DNA from: Marinimicrobium agarilyticum DSM 16975
GTDB lineage: Bacteria; Pseudomonadota; Gammaproteobacteria; Pseudomonadales; Cellvibrionaceae
Direction: 5' to 3'
DNA: 64,000 nt
Assembly: GCF_000423345.1 (NCBI RefSeq)
Contig: NZ_AUHU01000005.1
Coordinates: forward strand, 372,001 to 436,000
The notes below the pieces were generated by a model that saw only the letters and a list, made by a program, of their open reading frames with translations, did no database searches and was not told the DNA's origin. How positions within the stretch are numbered: the stretch's first letter is position 1; the number at the start of each line of letters is the position of its first letter. A program made the translations under genes and the position numbers. Positions 55,282 to 64,000 of this stretch are shown in pieces.

Positions 55282-57150
55282 TCAAGCGCGGGCCAGTATG
55301 ACCACCATCAGGGTCGCGCCCACCACCGTAGCGATGGCGTAGTGCCGCAATTGTCCGTTCTGGCTGCGACTCAAACCGGCGTGCAGTACCAACGCCAGTT
55401 GCCCCGCCAAACCACAGAAGGCGTCGAGCCAGTCGCGCCTCAGGCTCTGTACCAACCCCAGAAAAGGCCGAACCAGTACGCGATCGTAGAGTCCGTCGAA
55501 GCCGAAGGCCCGGTGCCACCAGCGCCAAAAAAATGCGCCTGCGCCCTCGGCCGCCAGCCGCGCCAGCTTGGGCCCCTGGGTCAAAAACAGCCAGGCACCC
55601 AGTAAAATTCCGATGATCGCGGTCGCCGAAGCGATCAGTTGCACAGCGGTGTGACCGGCGTGCGCATCGGCTCCGGGAGCCGCCGGGAATACGGCACTCA
55701 GGTCCGGCCGAAGCCAGGCACCGAGTAACGTCGACAGCACCGCCAATACCAGCAGTGGCACACTGTGTTGTGGCCCTCGACCTGGCTGGGCGTTTTCCGC
55801 TGCCTTGCTCTTCGGCTCGCCATGGAAGATGCCAACGATCAGGCGAAGTGTGTAAAGGCCCGTGAGCAGACTGCCCAGCAAACCCGCGATCAGCAGGCCT
55901 TGCTGCTCGGCGGCGAGGGCCTGCCAGAGAATCTCATCCTTGGAATAGAAACCGGCCGTTACCAGGGGCAGGGCGGCGAGCGCCGCACCGCCCACCACAA
56001 ACGAAAGGTAGGCCAACGGCAGCCGGCGACGCAGCCCCCCCAGGCGACGAATATCCTGCTCGTGGCGGCAGCAGACAATCACCGCCCCGGCGGCGAGAAA
56101 CAGCAGAGCTTTGAAAAACGCGTGAGTGACCAGATGAAAAACCCCTGCGCTATAGGCGCCGACGCCCAACGCCAGAAACATATAGCCGATCTGGCTCATG
56201 GTGGAATAGGCCAGCACCCGTTTGATGTCGGTTTGCGCCAGCGCGGCAAAGCCGGCCATCAGCAACGTGACGGCGCCGATCATGCCCACCAGATAAAGTA
56301 CCGCCGGTGCCAGTTCAAAAATGCCGTGCATTCGCGCGATCAAATAGACCCCGGCGGTGACCATAGTGGCCGCGTGAATCAGTGCCGAGACTGGCGTGGG
56401 GCCCGCCATGGCATCGGCGAGCCAGGTGTGTAGAGGCAGTTGCGCGGACTTGCCCAGCGCCCCACCCAGAATCAACAGCGCCGCCAACTGGGCGAGTGGT
56501 TCCCCGGCGCTCCAGGCTTGGGTCGCGCGCGTCACCAGCTCGGCGATATCCAGCGTGCCAAACTGCGTGAACAGCAGGAACAGGCCCACGGCGAGAAATA
56601 CATCGCCAATGCGGGTGACGATAAACGCTTTCATTGCTGCGGCGCCATTGGCGGCGTTTTGATAGTAGTAGCCAATCAGCAGATAACTGCACAGGCCCAC
56701 GCCTTCCCAGCCCAGAAACAGCAGCAAGAGGTTGTCGCCCAGCACCAGTAGTATCATGCTGAACACGAACAGATTCATGTAAGCATAGAAGCGGGTGATT
56801 CCTTCCTCGCCGCGCATGTACCAGCCGGCAAACCAATGAATCAGAAATCCCACGCCGGTGATCACCGAGAGCATGGTCAGAGAGAGGGCATCAAGCCGAA
56901 GCCCGATGCTGGGGGCGAACTCGCCCACGGCGATCCAGGTATAGAGCGTCAGCGTTTGTGGCCCGGCGTTACCGAGGGCAAAATCGGCGCCGACCAGAGC
57001 GGTCACCAGGGCCGCTAAACCGACACTGCCGGTGCCGATCCAGACCGCGCCGCGCTCGCCCAGACGCCCGGCACTGAATGCCAGCAACAGGGTGCCGGCG
57101 AGCGGTAGCAGAAACGTCAGTGGTAGCAACGACACAGTCATCTCCATCAT
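55282..57150 (-). CDS. nuoL: NADH-quinone oxidoreductase subunit L
   Basis: Distal antiporter-like subunit with the long lateral helix of complex I. 622 residues. It has [19 protein letters not shown] with the key Glu, [56 protein letters not shown] and [16 protein letters not shown]. The ATG at 57150 overlaps the nuoK stop (ATGA), so it is translationally coupled; internal Met residues at positions 2 and 4 are alternatives. Confidence 0.95.
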   Translation of the reverse strand: MMEMTVSLLPLTFLLPLAGTLLLAFSAGRLGERGAVWIGTGSVGLAALVTALVGADFALGNAGPQTLTLYTWIAVGEFAPSIGLRLDALSLTMLSVITGVGFLIHWFAGWYMRGEEGITRFYAYMNLFVFSMILLVLGDNLLLLFLGWEGVGLCSYLLIGYYYQNAANGAAAMKAFIVTRIGDVFLAVGLFLLFTQFGTLDIAELVTRATQAWSAGEPLAQLAALLILGGALGKSAQLPLHTWLADAMAGPTPVSALIHAATMVTAGVYLIARMHGIFELAPAVLYLVGMIGAVTLLMAGFAALAQTDIKRVLAYSTMSQIGYMFLALGVGAYSAGVFHLVTHAFFKALLFLAAGAVIVCCRHEQDIRRLGGLRRRLPLAYLSFVVGGAALAALPLVTAGFYSKDEILWQALAAEQQGLLIAGLLGSLLTGLYTLRLIVGIFHGEPKSKAAENAQPGRGPQHSVPLLVLAVLSTLLGAWLRPDLSAVFPAAPGADAHAGHTAVQLIASATAIIGILLGAWLFLTQGPKLARLAAEGAGAFFWRWWHRAFGFDGLYDRVLVRPFLGLVQSLRRDWLDAFCGLAGQLALVLHAGLSRSQNGQLRHYAIATVVGATLMVVILARA

Positions 57151-57455
57151 CCACGCAGTTGGCTAACGGCATCCACATCCAGAGATCGGAAATGGCGATA
57201 TATCTGCAATACCAGCGCGAGTCCGACACTGGCTTCGGCGGCCGCCAGGGTGATCACCATCAGGTACATCACCTGGCCGTGGGGTTCGGCCCAGGCGGTA
57301 CTGGCGACGATGAAGGCCAAACCAGCGGCGTTGAGCATGATCTCCAGGCTCATCAACACAAACATCAGATTGCGCCGGACCATGAGTCCGGCAAGGCCGA
57401 TGGCGAAAAGGGCGGAGGCCACCATCAGGCCATGTTCCATGGGAATGCCACTCAC
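57147..57455 (-). CDS. nuoK: NADH-quinone oxidoreductase subunit K
   Basis: 102-residue membrane subunit with three transmembrane helices ([37 protein letters not shown] with conserved Glu, and [22 protein letters not shown] with a second conserved Glu). It is part of the E-channel of complex I. Overlaps nuoJ and nuoL by 4 bp each. Confidence 0.95.
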   Translation of the reverse strand: MSGIPMEHGLMVASALFAIGLAGLMVRRNLMFVLMSLEIMLNAAGLAFIVASTAWAEPHGQVMYLMVITLAAAEASVGLALVLQIYRHFRSLDVDAVSQLRG

Positions 57456-57973
57456 GATTCACCTCCCGAGGCCCGGTCCGGTTCGGCGTCACGCCCCAGA
57501 TGTGAGGCGGTGACCAACGCCGCCAGCAACAGCATCGCCGCCAGTTCCACCACCAGAAGCCAGGGGCCGAACAACAATCCGCCCACCGCTTGGGCGTCAA
57601 TACTTGTCCCACCAATGACTCGGGCAACGTCCCCACGCAGCAGTGTCCCAAGTAGCGCCAGCAATAGCAGGCCCGCCAGTATTGAAGGGCCGACCCAGGT
57701 GCGGGGCTTGAGCCAGGCACGCTCTTGGGCGCTGGCATCGCTTCCGAGGTTGAGCATCATCACCACAAACACAAACAACACCATGATCGCACCGGCGTAG
57801 ACAATCACCTGTAGCGCGCCGGCGAACGGGGCGCCCAAAGCAAAGAAGGTGAGTGCCACCGAAATCAGCGAGACAATCAGATATAAAAGCGCGTGTACCG
57901 GGTTGGTGCCGGTCACCACGCCCAGGCTCGCCAAGAGGGCAACCAGAGCGCTTGCGTAGAATGCCAGTTCCAT
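57452..57973 (-). CDS. nuoJ: NADH-quinone oxidoreductase subunit J
   Basis: 173-residue membrane subunit with about five helices, including [21 protein letters not shown] and the conserved pi-bulge region [26 protein letters not shown]. The N-terminus [20 protein letters not shown] is typical. It starts 21 bp after nuoI and overlaps nuoK. Confidence 0.95.
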   Translation of the reverse strand: MELAFYASALVALLASLGVVTGTNPVHALLYLIVSLISVALTFFALGAPFAGALQVIVYAGAIMVLFVFVVMMLNLGSDASAQERAWLKPRTWVGPSILAGLLLLALLGTLLRGDVARVIGGTSIDAQAVGGLLFGPWLLVVELAAMLLLAALVTASHLGRDAEPDRASGGES

Positions 57974-57994
57974 AGTGCGTCATTCACCTCAGGT

Positions 57995-58534
57995 TTACGG
58001 CAACAGCGTTTTCACACTTTCGGGTTCGTCTTCATTTTTCGCCTTGCCTTTGTCTTTACCGCCGATGGCCATGCCGGCCACCTTGTAGAAATGGTAGTCG
58101 TGATCCTTGCCCGGTCCGTTGATCAGCAGGTCCTCTTTTTCGTACACCAGTTCCTGACGCTTATACTCGCTCATCTCAAAGTCCGGTGTGAGCTGGATCG
58201 CGGAGGTGGGGCAGGCCTCTTCGCACATGCCGCAGTATATGCAGCGGGAAAAATTGATCTGGAAAAATTCCGGGTACCAGCGACCATCTTCCTGCTCGCC
58301 TTTCTGCAGCGCGATACAGTCCACCGGGCAGGCCACCGCGCACAGGTTGCAGGCCACGCAGCGCTCTTCACCGTCGGGGTCGCGGGTCAAGACAATGCGG
58401 CCGCGATAGCGCGGCGGGAGATCGACTTTTTCATCCGGGTACTGCAGGGTTTCGCGTTTGCGGAACATGTGCCGAAAGACCATCCATAGGGTGCGCAGTA
58501 CCGAATAGCTGTAGAACAAATAGCGTTTCATCAT
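57995..58534 (-). CDS. nuoI: NADH-quinone oxidoreductase subunit I (2x[4Fe-4S])
   Basis: Ferredoxin-like electron-transfer subunit between the peripheral arm and quinone site. 179 residues with two C-x2-C-x2-C-x3-CP motifs: [15 protein letters not shown] and [14 protein letters not shown], the ligands of clusters N6a and N6b. The Lys/Glu-rich C-terminal tail ([20 protein letters not shown]) is variable. It lies 10 bp after nuoH. Confidence 0.97.
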   Translation of the reverse strand: MMKRYLFYSYSVLRTLWMVFRHMFRKRETLQYPDEKVDLPPRYRGRIVLTRDPDGEERCVACNLCAVACPVDCIALQKGEQEDGRWYPEFFQINFSRCIYCGMCEEACPTSAIQLTPDFEMSEYKRQELVYEKEDLLINGPGKDHDYHFYKVAGMAIGGKDKGKAKNEDEPESVKTLLP

Positions 58535-58544
58535 CCTTACCTTG

Positions 58545-59522
58545 TTAACTCGCCCGGGCCAGAATCACGGCACCGGTCACCAGCAGGTTGAGTAATGTAA
58601 TGGGCAAACAGACTTTCCAGCCGAACTGCATCACCCGATCGTAGCGCGGGCGGGGCAGGGCGGCGCGCAGCAAGACGAACAGCATCAGAAAGAAAGCGGT
58701 CTTGAGCGCGAACCAGAGGAACGGCGGCAGCAGCGGCCCCTGCCAGCCGCCGAAAAACAAGGTCGTGATCAGCGCCGAGATCAGCACCATGCCGACGTAC
58801 TCGCCGATAAAAAACATGCCGAATTTCATGCTTGAGTATTCGATGTGGTAACCGTCGGCCAGCTCCTGTTCGGCTTCCGGCTGGTCAAACGGGTGCCGGT
58901 GGGTGACGGCGATGCCGGCAATCATGAAGGTCACAAAGCCAAAGAACTGTGGCACCACGAACCAGAGTCCTTCCTGGGCCTGGACGATATCGCGCAGATT
59001 GAATGAGCCGGTCAGGGCCACTACGCCCATCAGTGACAGGCCCATAAAGACTTCGTAGCTGAGGGTCTGCGCCGACACCCGCAGCGCGCCGATCAGGGCA
59101 TACTTGCTGGCGCTGGCCCAACCACCGAAGAGCACCGCGTAAACGTTGATGCCGGCCATGGCGAGAAAAAACAGGATGCCAATGTTCAAATCGGCCACAC
59201 CCCAGCCGGGGGTGATGGGAATGATCATGAACGACAGCAACAATGTCGCCATGGCGATACCGGGGGCGAGCACGAACAGGCGTTTGTCGGCGAAAGGTGG
59301 TACCCAGTCTTCCTTGAAAAAAATCTTGATCATATCCGCGACCAGTTGCAGCGAGCCGAACGGCCCAACCCGGTTGGGGCCGTAGCGGTCCTGCCACGCG
59401 CCGAGCAGCCGACGTTCGACGACCGTCATCACCGCACCCAGCAACACCACCGCGAGCAGAATTACCAGCGCCTGTAGCACGGAGAACACGATTGCCGCCA
59501 GCTCCGGTGTCCACCAACTCAT
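58545..59522 (-). CDS. nuoH: NADH-quinone oxidoreductase subunit H
   Basis: Membrane subunit forming the quinone chamber. 325 residues, about eight helices, with [53 protein letters not shown], the acidic [27 protein letters not shown] loop and [22 protein letters not shown]. Its start overlaps the nuoG stop by 4 bp. Confidence 0.97.
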   Translation of the reverse strand: MSWWTPELAAIVFSVLQALVILLAVVLLGAVMTVVERRLLGAWQDRYGPNRVGPFGSLQLVADMIKIFFKEDWVPPFADKRLFVLAPGIAMATLLLSFMIIPITPGWGVADLNIGILFFLAMAGINVYAVLFGGWASASKYALIGALRVSAQTLSYEVFMGLSLMGVVALTGSFNLRDIVQAQEGLWFVVPQFFGFVTFMIAGIAVTHRHPFDQPEAEQELADGYHIEYSSMKFGMFFIGEYVGMVLISALITTLFFGGWQGPLLPPFLWFALKTAFFLMLFVLLRAALPRPRYDRVMQFGWKVCLPITLLNLLVTGAVILARAS

Positions 59523-62257
59523 GACGAGACCTCCTCATCCAGTTGGATGCGGCTCAGGCTGACCCGGGCGCCGTTGATCAGTGCCGGGTCGACTCCGGCG
59601 GGCACCGAGACCATGCCTTCGGGCAGGTGGTCGTCGATAGTCGCCGGCAGGGTCAGTGCCTGGAACTGGCCGGTAAGCGACAACCAGTGACCGTTGCCAA
59701 GGCCAAGTCGTTCGGCGTCGGCTCTGGCAACGGCGATGTGCGCCGGTGCGCTGCGCTCGATAATGGGTGCGGCGCGGGAGGAGGTTTCCTCTCCGCCGAA
59801 CAGACGCGGCAGTACCGTTAGCTGCCAGTCATCGCCCCGCACGAAAGCGTCGGGGATCGCCGCGCTGTAATTCGAGGTTTCGTTTGCCAATTCAAACAGT
59901 CGCACTCCCGGATCGCCCGCGCGCAGGTGGCCACCGATCTCATCCATAAATTTGTTCCAGGCCTCGGGGGAATTGAAGCCGGGTGCCCAGGCGAAAGGTA
60001 CCACCGGCCGGGGGCGGTCGAAGCCGCTATAACCTTCCATCGAAAAGGCCAGCGCACTGTCGGGGTCTCGGGTCGGTGCCGGTTCGCTGACATCGAGGTG
60101 GGCACGCATGGCGGTGCGGCCACTGTAGCGGTGGGGGGAGCGCGCGAGTTTCTGGCCGCTGATCCGAAAGTCGGCATCGGGGGCGGCATCGACAATCCCC
60201 TCGAGGGTCGCGTTGCGTTCAGCGCAGTCCCGCACCACGGCGTCCAGGGTGATGTCGGACACCGGCTCGCTGTCGCGCTCGGCGGCCAGCGCATGCAGCC
60301 AGCGCCAGCTTTCGTGCAGTCGCGTTTCCGGGCGCATATGACGCGGTTCGTAGACCTGGAAAAAGCGTTGGCCCCGACCTTCCATGCTCACCAGGGTACC
60401 GTCGGCCTCGGCAAAGCTGGCGCTGCTCAGCGCCAGATCGGCGCGCTCCAGAGTGGCGGTGCGCTGGTGATCAAGCACGATCAGTTTGGGGGCTTTGGCA
60501 AAAACAGCGTCCAGGGTCTCGGTGGCCAGGCGCTGGTATAAGTCATTCTCCACTATCACCAGGGTGTCGGCTTCACCAGCAATGACTCGATCCAGGGCCC
60601 ATTCCAAGGGTTGGCCGCCGAGCATTTCCACTCCGGTGCTGTTGGCTTCGCGCCGAATCAGACTGAGGCCGGCGTCTTGTTTACCGCACTTGGCGAGCGC
60701 GCGGGCGATGTTGCCGCACGCTTCGATGATCGCCACCGACCCCAGAGAACCGCCGCTGACCAGTAAGGGTCTGTCAGCGGCCAGCAGTTTTTCCGCAATC
60801 AGTTTGGCGGATTCACGGGTACTGACATCCAGCTCGGTCACGGCGGGCGCGTTCGGATCAATTTCATGCGCAACCGCGAATCCCAGCCGGGCGATGTCCG
60901 CCGGCGCCAGATTCCAGTGCTGTTCGGCAATACCATCGAGACCGGTGGCCTGAGGGTAGGCAGTAAACAATGGATAGCGCTTATCCTGAGCCAACGTTTT
61001 AATGGCCTCGGCGTTCCACAGCGGAATGCCGCGCTCCTCGGCCAGCTCTTCGCGCCGACCCAGCACCGCTTGGCGGATTGACAAGCCCAGCCGCGCGGCG
61101 CTCTGGATTGGATCTTCCCCCAGCACCAGAACCGCATCGTGCCGCTCAATATCGCGCAGGCTCGGCGTCGGCAGCCCGCCGCTTTCATTCAACGAGCGCA
61201 TTCTCTCGACACAGGCCTGTTCGTTGCCCACCAGCCCGGTACTGAAATTGTCGTCGCCCACCAGTTGTTTGAGCTGATGGTTACTTTCCAGACTCGCACG
61301 CGGCGAGCCGATGCCGACGATGCCATTGGCATGGCGCAACAGCTCGCCGGCCCGATCGAGCGCTTCATCGACGTCGAGTTCGCGCCGTGTACCGCCGCCA
61401 TCCGAGCCTTCCGGGCGCAGTGGTCGATCGTCGCGATTGACGTAGCCGTAGCCAAAACGGCCCCGGTCACACAGAAAGTAGCGATTGACCTCGCCGTGGT
61501 ACCGGTTTTCGATTCGGCGAACGTCGCCGTAACGCTCACCCGCGCTGATATTGCAGCCCACCGAACACTGGTGACAGACGCTGGGCCCGAACTGCATGTC
61601 CCATTTGCGCGTATAGCGTTCGCTGTGAGTGCGGTCGGTGAAGACACCGGTGGGGCAGACTTCGGTCAGGTTGCCGGAGAATTCACTCTCCAGAGTGCCG
61701 TCCTGATAGCGACCGAAGTAGATATTGTCGTTGGCCCCGAATGCGCCCAGGTCATCGCCGCCCGCGTAGTCGCGATAGAAACGCACGCAGCGGTAACAGG
61801 TGATGCACCGATTCATTTCATGCCCAATGAAGGGACCGAGATCCTGGTTGCGATGGGTGCGTTTGTTGAAGCGGTAGCGCCGACGATCGTGGCCGGTCAT
61901 CACCGTCATATCCTGCAGATGGCAGTGCCCGCCTTCTTCGCACACCGGGCAGTCGTGCGGGTGGCTGATCATCATCCACTCGATCACGCTCTGACGAAAC
62001 TCCTCGGCCTCGTCATCGGCGATGGAAATCCGGGTGCCGTCTTTTGCCGGGCTCATGCAGGACATGACCAGCATGCCTTTGTCGTCGTCTTCGTCCTTGT
62101 ACTGTTTGACCGCGCACTGGCGGCAGGCGCCGACGCTACCCATGGCCGGGTGCCAGCAGAAATAGGGAATTTCCAGGCCCATTTCCAGGCAGGCCTGCAG
62201 CAGATTGTGGCTGCCGTTGACTTGGTACTGTTCGCCGTCGACGTAAATGGTCGCCAT
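59519..62257 (-). CDS. nuoG: NADH-quinone oxidoreductase subunit G
   Basis: Large peripheral-arm subunit with several Fe-S clusters. 912 residues. The N-terminal [2Fe-2S] domain has [19 protein letters not shown], then the [18 protein letters not shown] region with the His/Cys N5 ligands, [28 protein letters not shown], and the extra N7-type CHQCSVGC motif found in E. coli-like NuoG. The molybdopterin-oxidoreductase-like domain fills the C-terminal two-thirds. It lies 3 bp after nuoF. Confidence 0.97.
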   Translation of the reverse strand: MATIYVDGEQYQVNGSHNLLQACLEMGLEIPYFCWHPAMGSVGACRQCAVKQYKDEDDDKGMLVMSCMSPAKDGTRISIADDEAEEFRQSVIEWMMISHPHDCPVCEEGGHCHLQDMTVMTGHDRRRYRFNKRTHRNQDLGPFIGHEMNRCITCYRCVRFYRDYAGGDDLGAFGANDNIYFGRYQDGTLESEFSGNLTEVCPTGVFTDRTHSERYTRKWDMQFGPSVCHQCSVGCNISAGERYGDVRRIENRYHGEVNRYFLCDRGRFGYGYVNRDDRPLRPEGSDGGGTRRELDVDEALDRAGELLRHANGIVGIGSPRASLESNHQLKQLVGDDNFSTGLVGNEQACVERMRSLNESGGLPTPSLRDIERHDAVLVLGEDPIQSAARLGLSIRQAVLGRREELAEERGIPLWNAEAIKTLAQDKRYPLFTAYPQATGLDGIAEQHWNLAPADIARLGFAVAHEIDPNAPAVTELDVSTRESAKLIAEKLLAADRPLLVSGGSLGSVAIIEACGNIARALAKCGKQDAGLSLIRREANSTGVEMLGGQPLEWALDRVIAGEADTLVIVENDLYQRLATETLDAVFAKAPKLIVLDHQRTATLERADLALSSASFAEADGTLVSMEGRGQRFFQVYEPRHMRPETRLHESWRWLHALAAERDSEPVSDITLDAVVRDCAERNATLEGIVDAAPDADFRISGQKLARSPHRYSGRTAMRAHLDVSEPAPTRDPDSALAFSMEGYSGFDRPRPVVPFAWAPGFNSPEAWNKFMDEIGGHLRAGDPGVRLFELANETSNYSAAIPDAFVRGDDWQLTVLPRLFGGEETSSRAAPIIERSAPAHIAVARADAERLGLGNGHWLSLTGQFQALTLPATIDDHLPEGMVSVPAGVDPALINGARVSLSRIQLDEEVSS

Positions 62258-62260
62258 CGC

Positions 62261-63610
62261 TTACGCTTCCTCCACGGCTGTATGCGGCCGGGCCACGCCG
62301 GCTTCGAATTCATCGCGAAAATATTTCAGCGCGCTGGTCAGCGGCATGGAGGCCCCGGGTGCATGGGCACAAAACGTCTGCCCCGGTCCCAGCCCTTTGC
62401 CCAGTTGCTGCAGCAACTCGATGTCTTCGGGTTCCCCTTCGCCGCGTTCGAGTGCCTGCAACACTTTCACGGTCCAGGGCAGGCCTTCGCGACAGGGCGT
62501 GCACCAACCGCAGGATTCGCGGGCGAAAAACTGCTCGAGGTTACGCAGCAATGCGACGATGCTCTGTTGTCTGGAAATCACCGTCAGCAGACCGGTGCCG
62601 AGGCGGCTGCCGGCCTTGCCAATACTGTCGAAATCCAGGGGCAGCTCGAGATGTTCCGGCAACAGCAAACCGGTGGAGCCCCCGCCGGGCAACCAGGCCT
62701 TGAGTTCGTGGCCGCTCTGCATACCGCCGGCCAACGCCATCAGTTCCTCACCGGTGGTGCCGATGGGCAGCTCCCACAAACCGGTACGCTCGACTTGACC
62801 GGAGACACCGTACAATTTTGTGCCGCCGTCATCGCTGCGTCCGCCCGACAACTGCTGATACCAGTCCGCGCCGTGTTGCAAAACGCCCGGCACGTTGCAC
62901 AGGGTTTCCACGTTGTTGACCACGGTGGGTTTGCCCCAGGCACCGGACTGACCGGGAAAGGGCGGCTTGTCGCGCGGGTTGGCGCGATGACCTTCGAGGG
63001 AGTTCAGCAGCGCGGTTTCTTCGCCGCAGATGTAGCGACCGGCACCGGTGTGCAGGGCGATATCGAAATCAAAACCGCTGCCCGCAATGTTTTTCCCCAA
63101 CCAACCGGCCTCGCGCGCTTCGTTCAGAGCGCGGGTGATCGAGACGGCGGCGGCCCGGTATTCGTCACGCAGGAAAATGTAGCCGAAGCGCGAGTTGTTG
63201 GCGTAGGCGCCGATGATCATACCTTCGATCAACAGGTGCGGCTGTTGCTCGAGGAGCATCCGATCCTTGAAGGTGCCGGGCTCCATTTCATCGGCGTTAC
63301 ACACCAGGTAACCGCGCGGAATGTCTTCGCCCTGCAGCGTCAGGCTCCATTTCACGCCCGCGGGAAAACCGGCGCCACCGCGACCGCGCACATTGGCCTC
63401 TTTGACGATATCGATCACTTCGCTCGCCGAGTGTTCGGTAAGCGCGCGTTGTGTGCCGACGTATCCATTTTTTCGCTGGTATTCGGCCAGGTCGATAGAC
63501 TCATTGTCCTCGCGCAGACGCCATGTCAACGGATGACTGTCTTCGTGCCGTTCACTGGCCGGCTGGCGCAGCTGGCTGCGGTAGCGCAGGCGATCAATAG
63601 TGGCATTCAC
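62261..63610 (-). CDS. nuoF: NADH-quinone oxidoreductase subunit F
   Basis: NADH-binding, FMN- and [4Fe-4S]-carrying subunit; site of electron entry. 449 residues. It has the FMN/NADH-binding [56 protein letters not shown] and the cluster N3 ligands in [15 protein letters not shown]. Its ATG overlaps the nuoE stop by 4 bp. Confidence 0.97.
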   Translation of the reverse strand: MNATIDRLRYRSQLRQPASERHEDSHPLTWRLREDNESIDLAEYQRKNGYVGTQRALTEHSASEVIDIVKEANVRGRGGAGFPAGVKWSLTLQGEDIPRGYLVCNADEMEPGTFKDRMLLEQQPHLLIEGMIIGAYANNSRFGYIFLRDEYRAAAVSITRALNEAREAGWLGKNIAGSGFDFDIALHTGAGRYICGEETALLNSLEGHRANPRDKPPFPGQSGAWGKPTVVNNVETLCNVPGVLQHGADWYQQLSGGRSDDGGTKLYGVSGQVERTGLWELPIGTTGEELMALAGGMQSGHELKAWLPGGGSTGLLLPEHLELPLDFDSIGKAGSRLGTGLLTVISRQQSIVALLRNLEQFFARESCGWCTPCREGLPWTVKVLQALERGEGEPEDIELLQQLGKGLGPGQTFCAHAPGASMPLTSALKYFRDEFEAGVARPHTAVEEA

Positions 63611-64000
63611 GAATAGGTCTCCAGTAATTCGTCGATATCCTCTGGCCTCACAGGACCGAAGGTATCGTCGTCGATCATCAGCGCCGGCCCCCGGTCACAG
63701 GCGCCGAGGCAGCACACCGGCAGCAGGGTAAAACGACCGTCTTCGGTGGTTTGCCCATAGCCGATGCCGAGCTTTTCTTCGAACGCCGCCCGCAGCGTGT
63801 CGTAATCGTTCAGAAAACAGGAACTGCTGTCACACAACAGAATCACATGCCGGCCCACCGGCTGGCGAAAAATCAGACTGTAAAAAGTCGCCACGCCCTC
63901 GACGTTGGCCGGCGGCAAGCCCAACGCTTCGGCCACCGCGGGGATGGCGTCGTCGGGTACCCAGCCGTAGCGGCGTTGGACAATCTTCAGCGCTTCGATG
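63607..64000 (-). CDS. nuoE: NADH-quinone oxidoreductase subunit E (5' end beyond window)
   Basis: Thioredoxin-like [2Fe-2S] subunit next to NuoF. The visible part is the C-terminal about 131 residues. The reading frame stays open through base 64000 with family sequence ([20 protein letters not shown]), so the gene starts outside the window and the internal ATG at 63936 is not the start. Cluster N1a ligands are visible in [10 protein letters not shown] and [17 protein letters not shown]. nuoA-D should lie further upstream. Confidence 0.95.
   Translation of the reverse strand, partial: IEALKIVQRRYGWVPDDAIPAVAEALGLPPANVEGVATFYSLIFRQPVGRHVILLCDSSSCFLNDYDTLRAAFEEKLGIGYGQTTEDGRFTLLPVCCLGACDRGPALMIDDDTFGPVRPEDIDELLETYS

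Overview
The window is a dense, high-GC stretch of a gammaproteobacterial chromosome. Gene order flhA-flhF-fleN-fliA-cheY-cheZ-cheA-cheB-motC-motD-parC-parP-cheW-DUF2802, mupP-ubiG-mtaD beside gyrA, a fused tyrA-aroA, and pyrF/cmk/rpsA all point to the Pseudomonas/Cellvibrionales side of the class. My guess is a marine Cellvibrionales bacterium (Marinimicrobium or Saccharophagus type), but that is inference from gene order, not a search result. I see no rRNA, tRNA, CRISPR array, integrase or transposase gene.

Layout. 1-501: two hairpin repeat units and a sigma-54 promoter for flhA. 502-15492: late flagellar and chemotaxis run (export gate FlhA, pole/number regulators FlhF and FleN, sigma-28 FliA, CheYZABW, the MotCD stator and the ParC/ParP polar array-positioning pair). 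15526-19395: minus-strand yciK, mupP, ubiG and mtaD. 19700-25666: gyrA, pheA and tyrA-aroA (aromatic amino acids). 25775-28101: cysDN sulfate activation. 28333-30215: a secreted helix-hairpin-helix protein, pyrF and cmk. 30305-34098: manB-galU-manC (GDP-mannose and UDP-glucose supply) placed between cmk and rpsA. 34811-36490: rpsA. 36750-40060: an unrecognised two-gene unit, an ATP-grasp ligase and a 663-residue protein with a papain-like Q/C/H/N pattern. 40139-42022: small accessory genes (DUF883, SRPBCC, a 5'-truncated lipase). 42461-46177: metH, flanked on both sides by repeat composites. 46815-52086: nfuA and a macA-macB-outer membrane factor efflux operon. 52263-64000: most of the nuo (complex I) operon on the minus strand, nuoN back to a partial nuoE.

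The most distinctive non-coding feature is a family of 11 hairpin units of about 105-175 bp, all intergenic. A typical unit has a conserved TGGCACTGAGG end, two arms of 22-30 bp that differ between copies yet stay complementary within a copy, a conserved 51-53 nt core holding small internal hairpins, and a CCGGAC end. Eight of the units form four head-to-head composites with GTCCGG/CCGGAC outer ends, and three of those carry a second hairpin repeat in the spacer. Core halves come in at least three interchangeable types. This looks like a non-autonomous, structure-recognised mobile or regulatory element, REPIN-like in logic but larger.

Other points of interest are the ATP-grasp/papain-like gene pair, a CheA whose linker carries four FliM-like motifs (three at an exact 41-residue period), and a near-consensus sigma-54 promoter placed to drive parC-parP.
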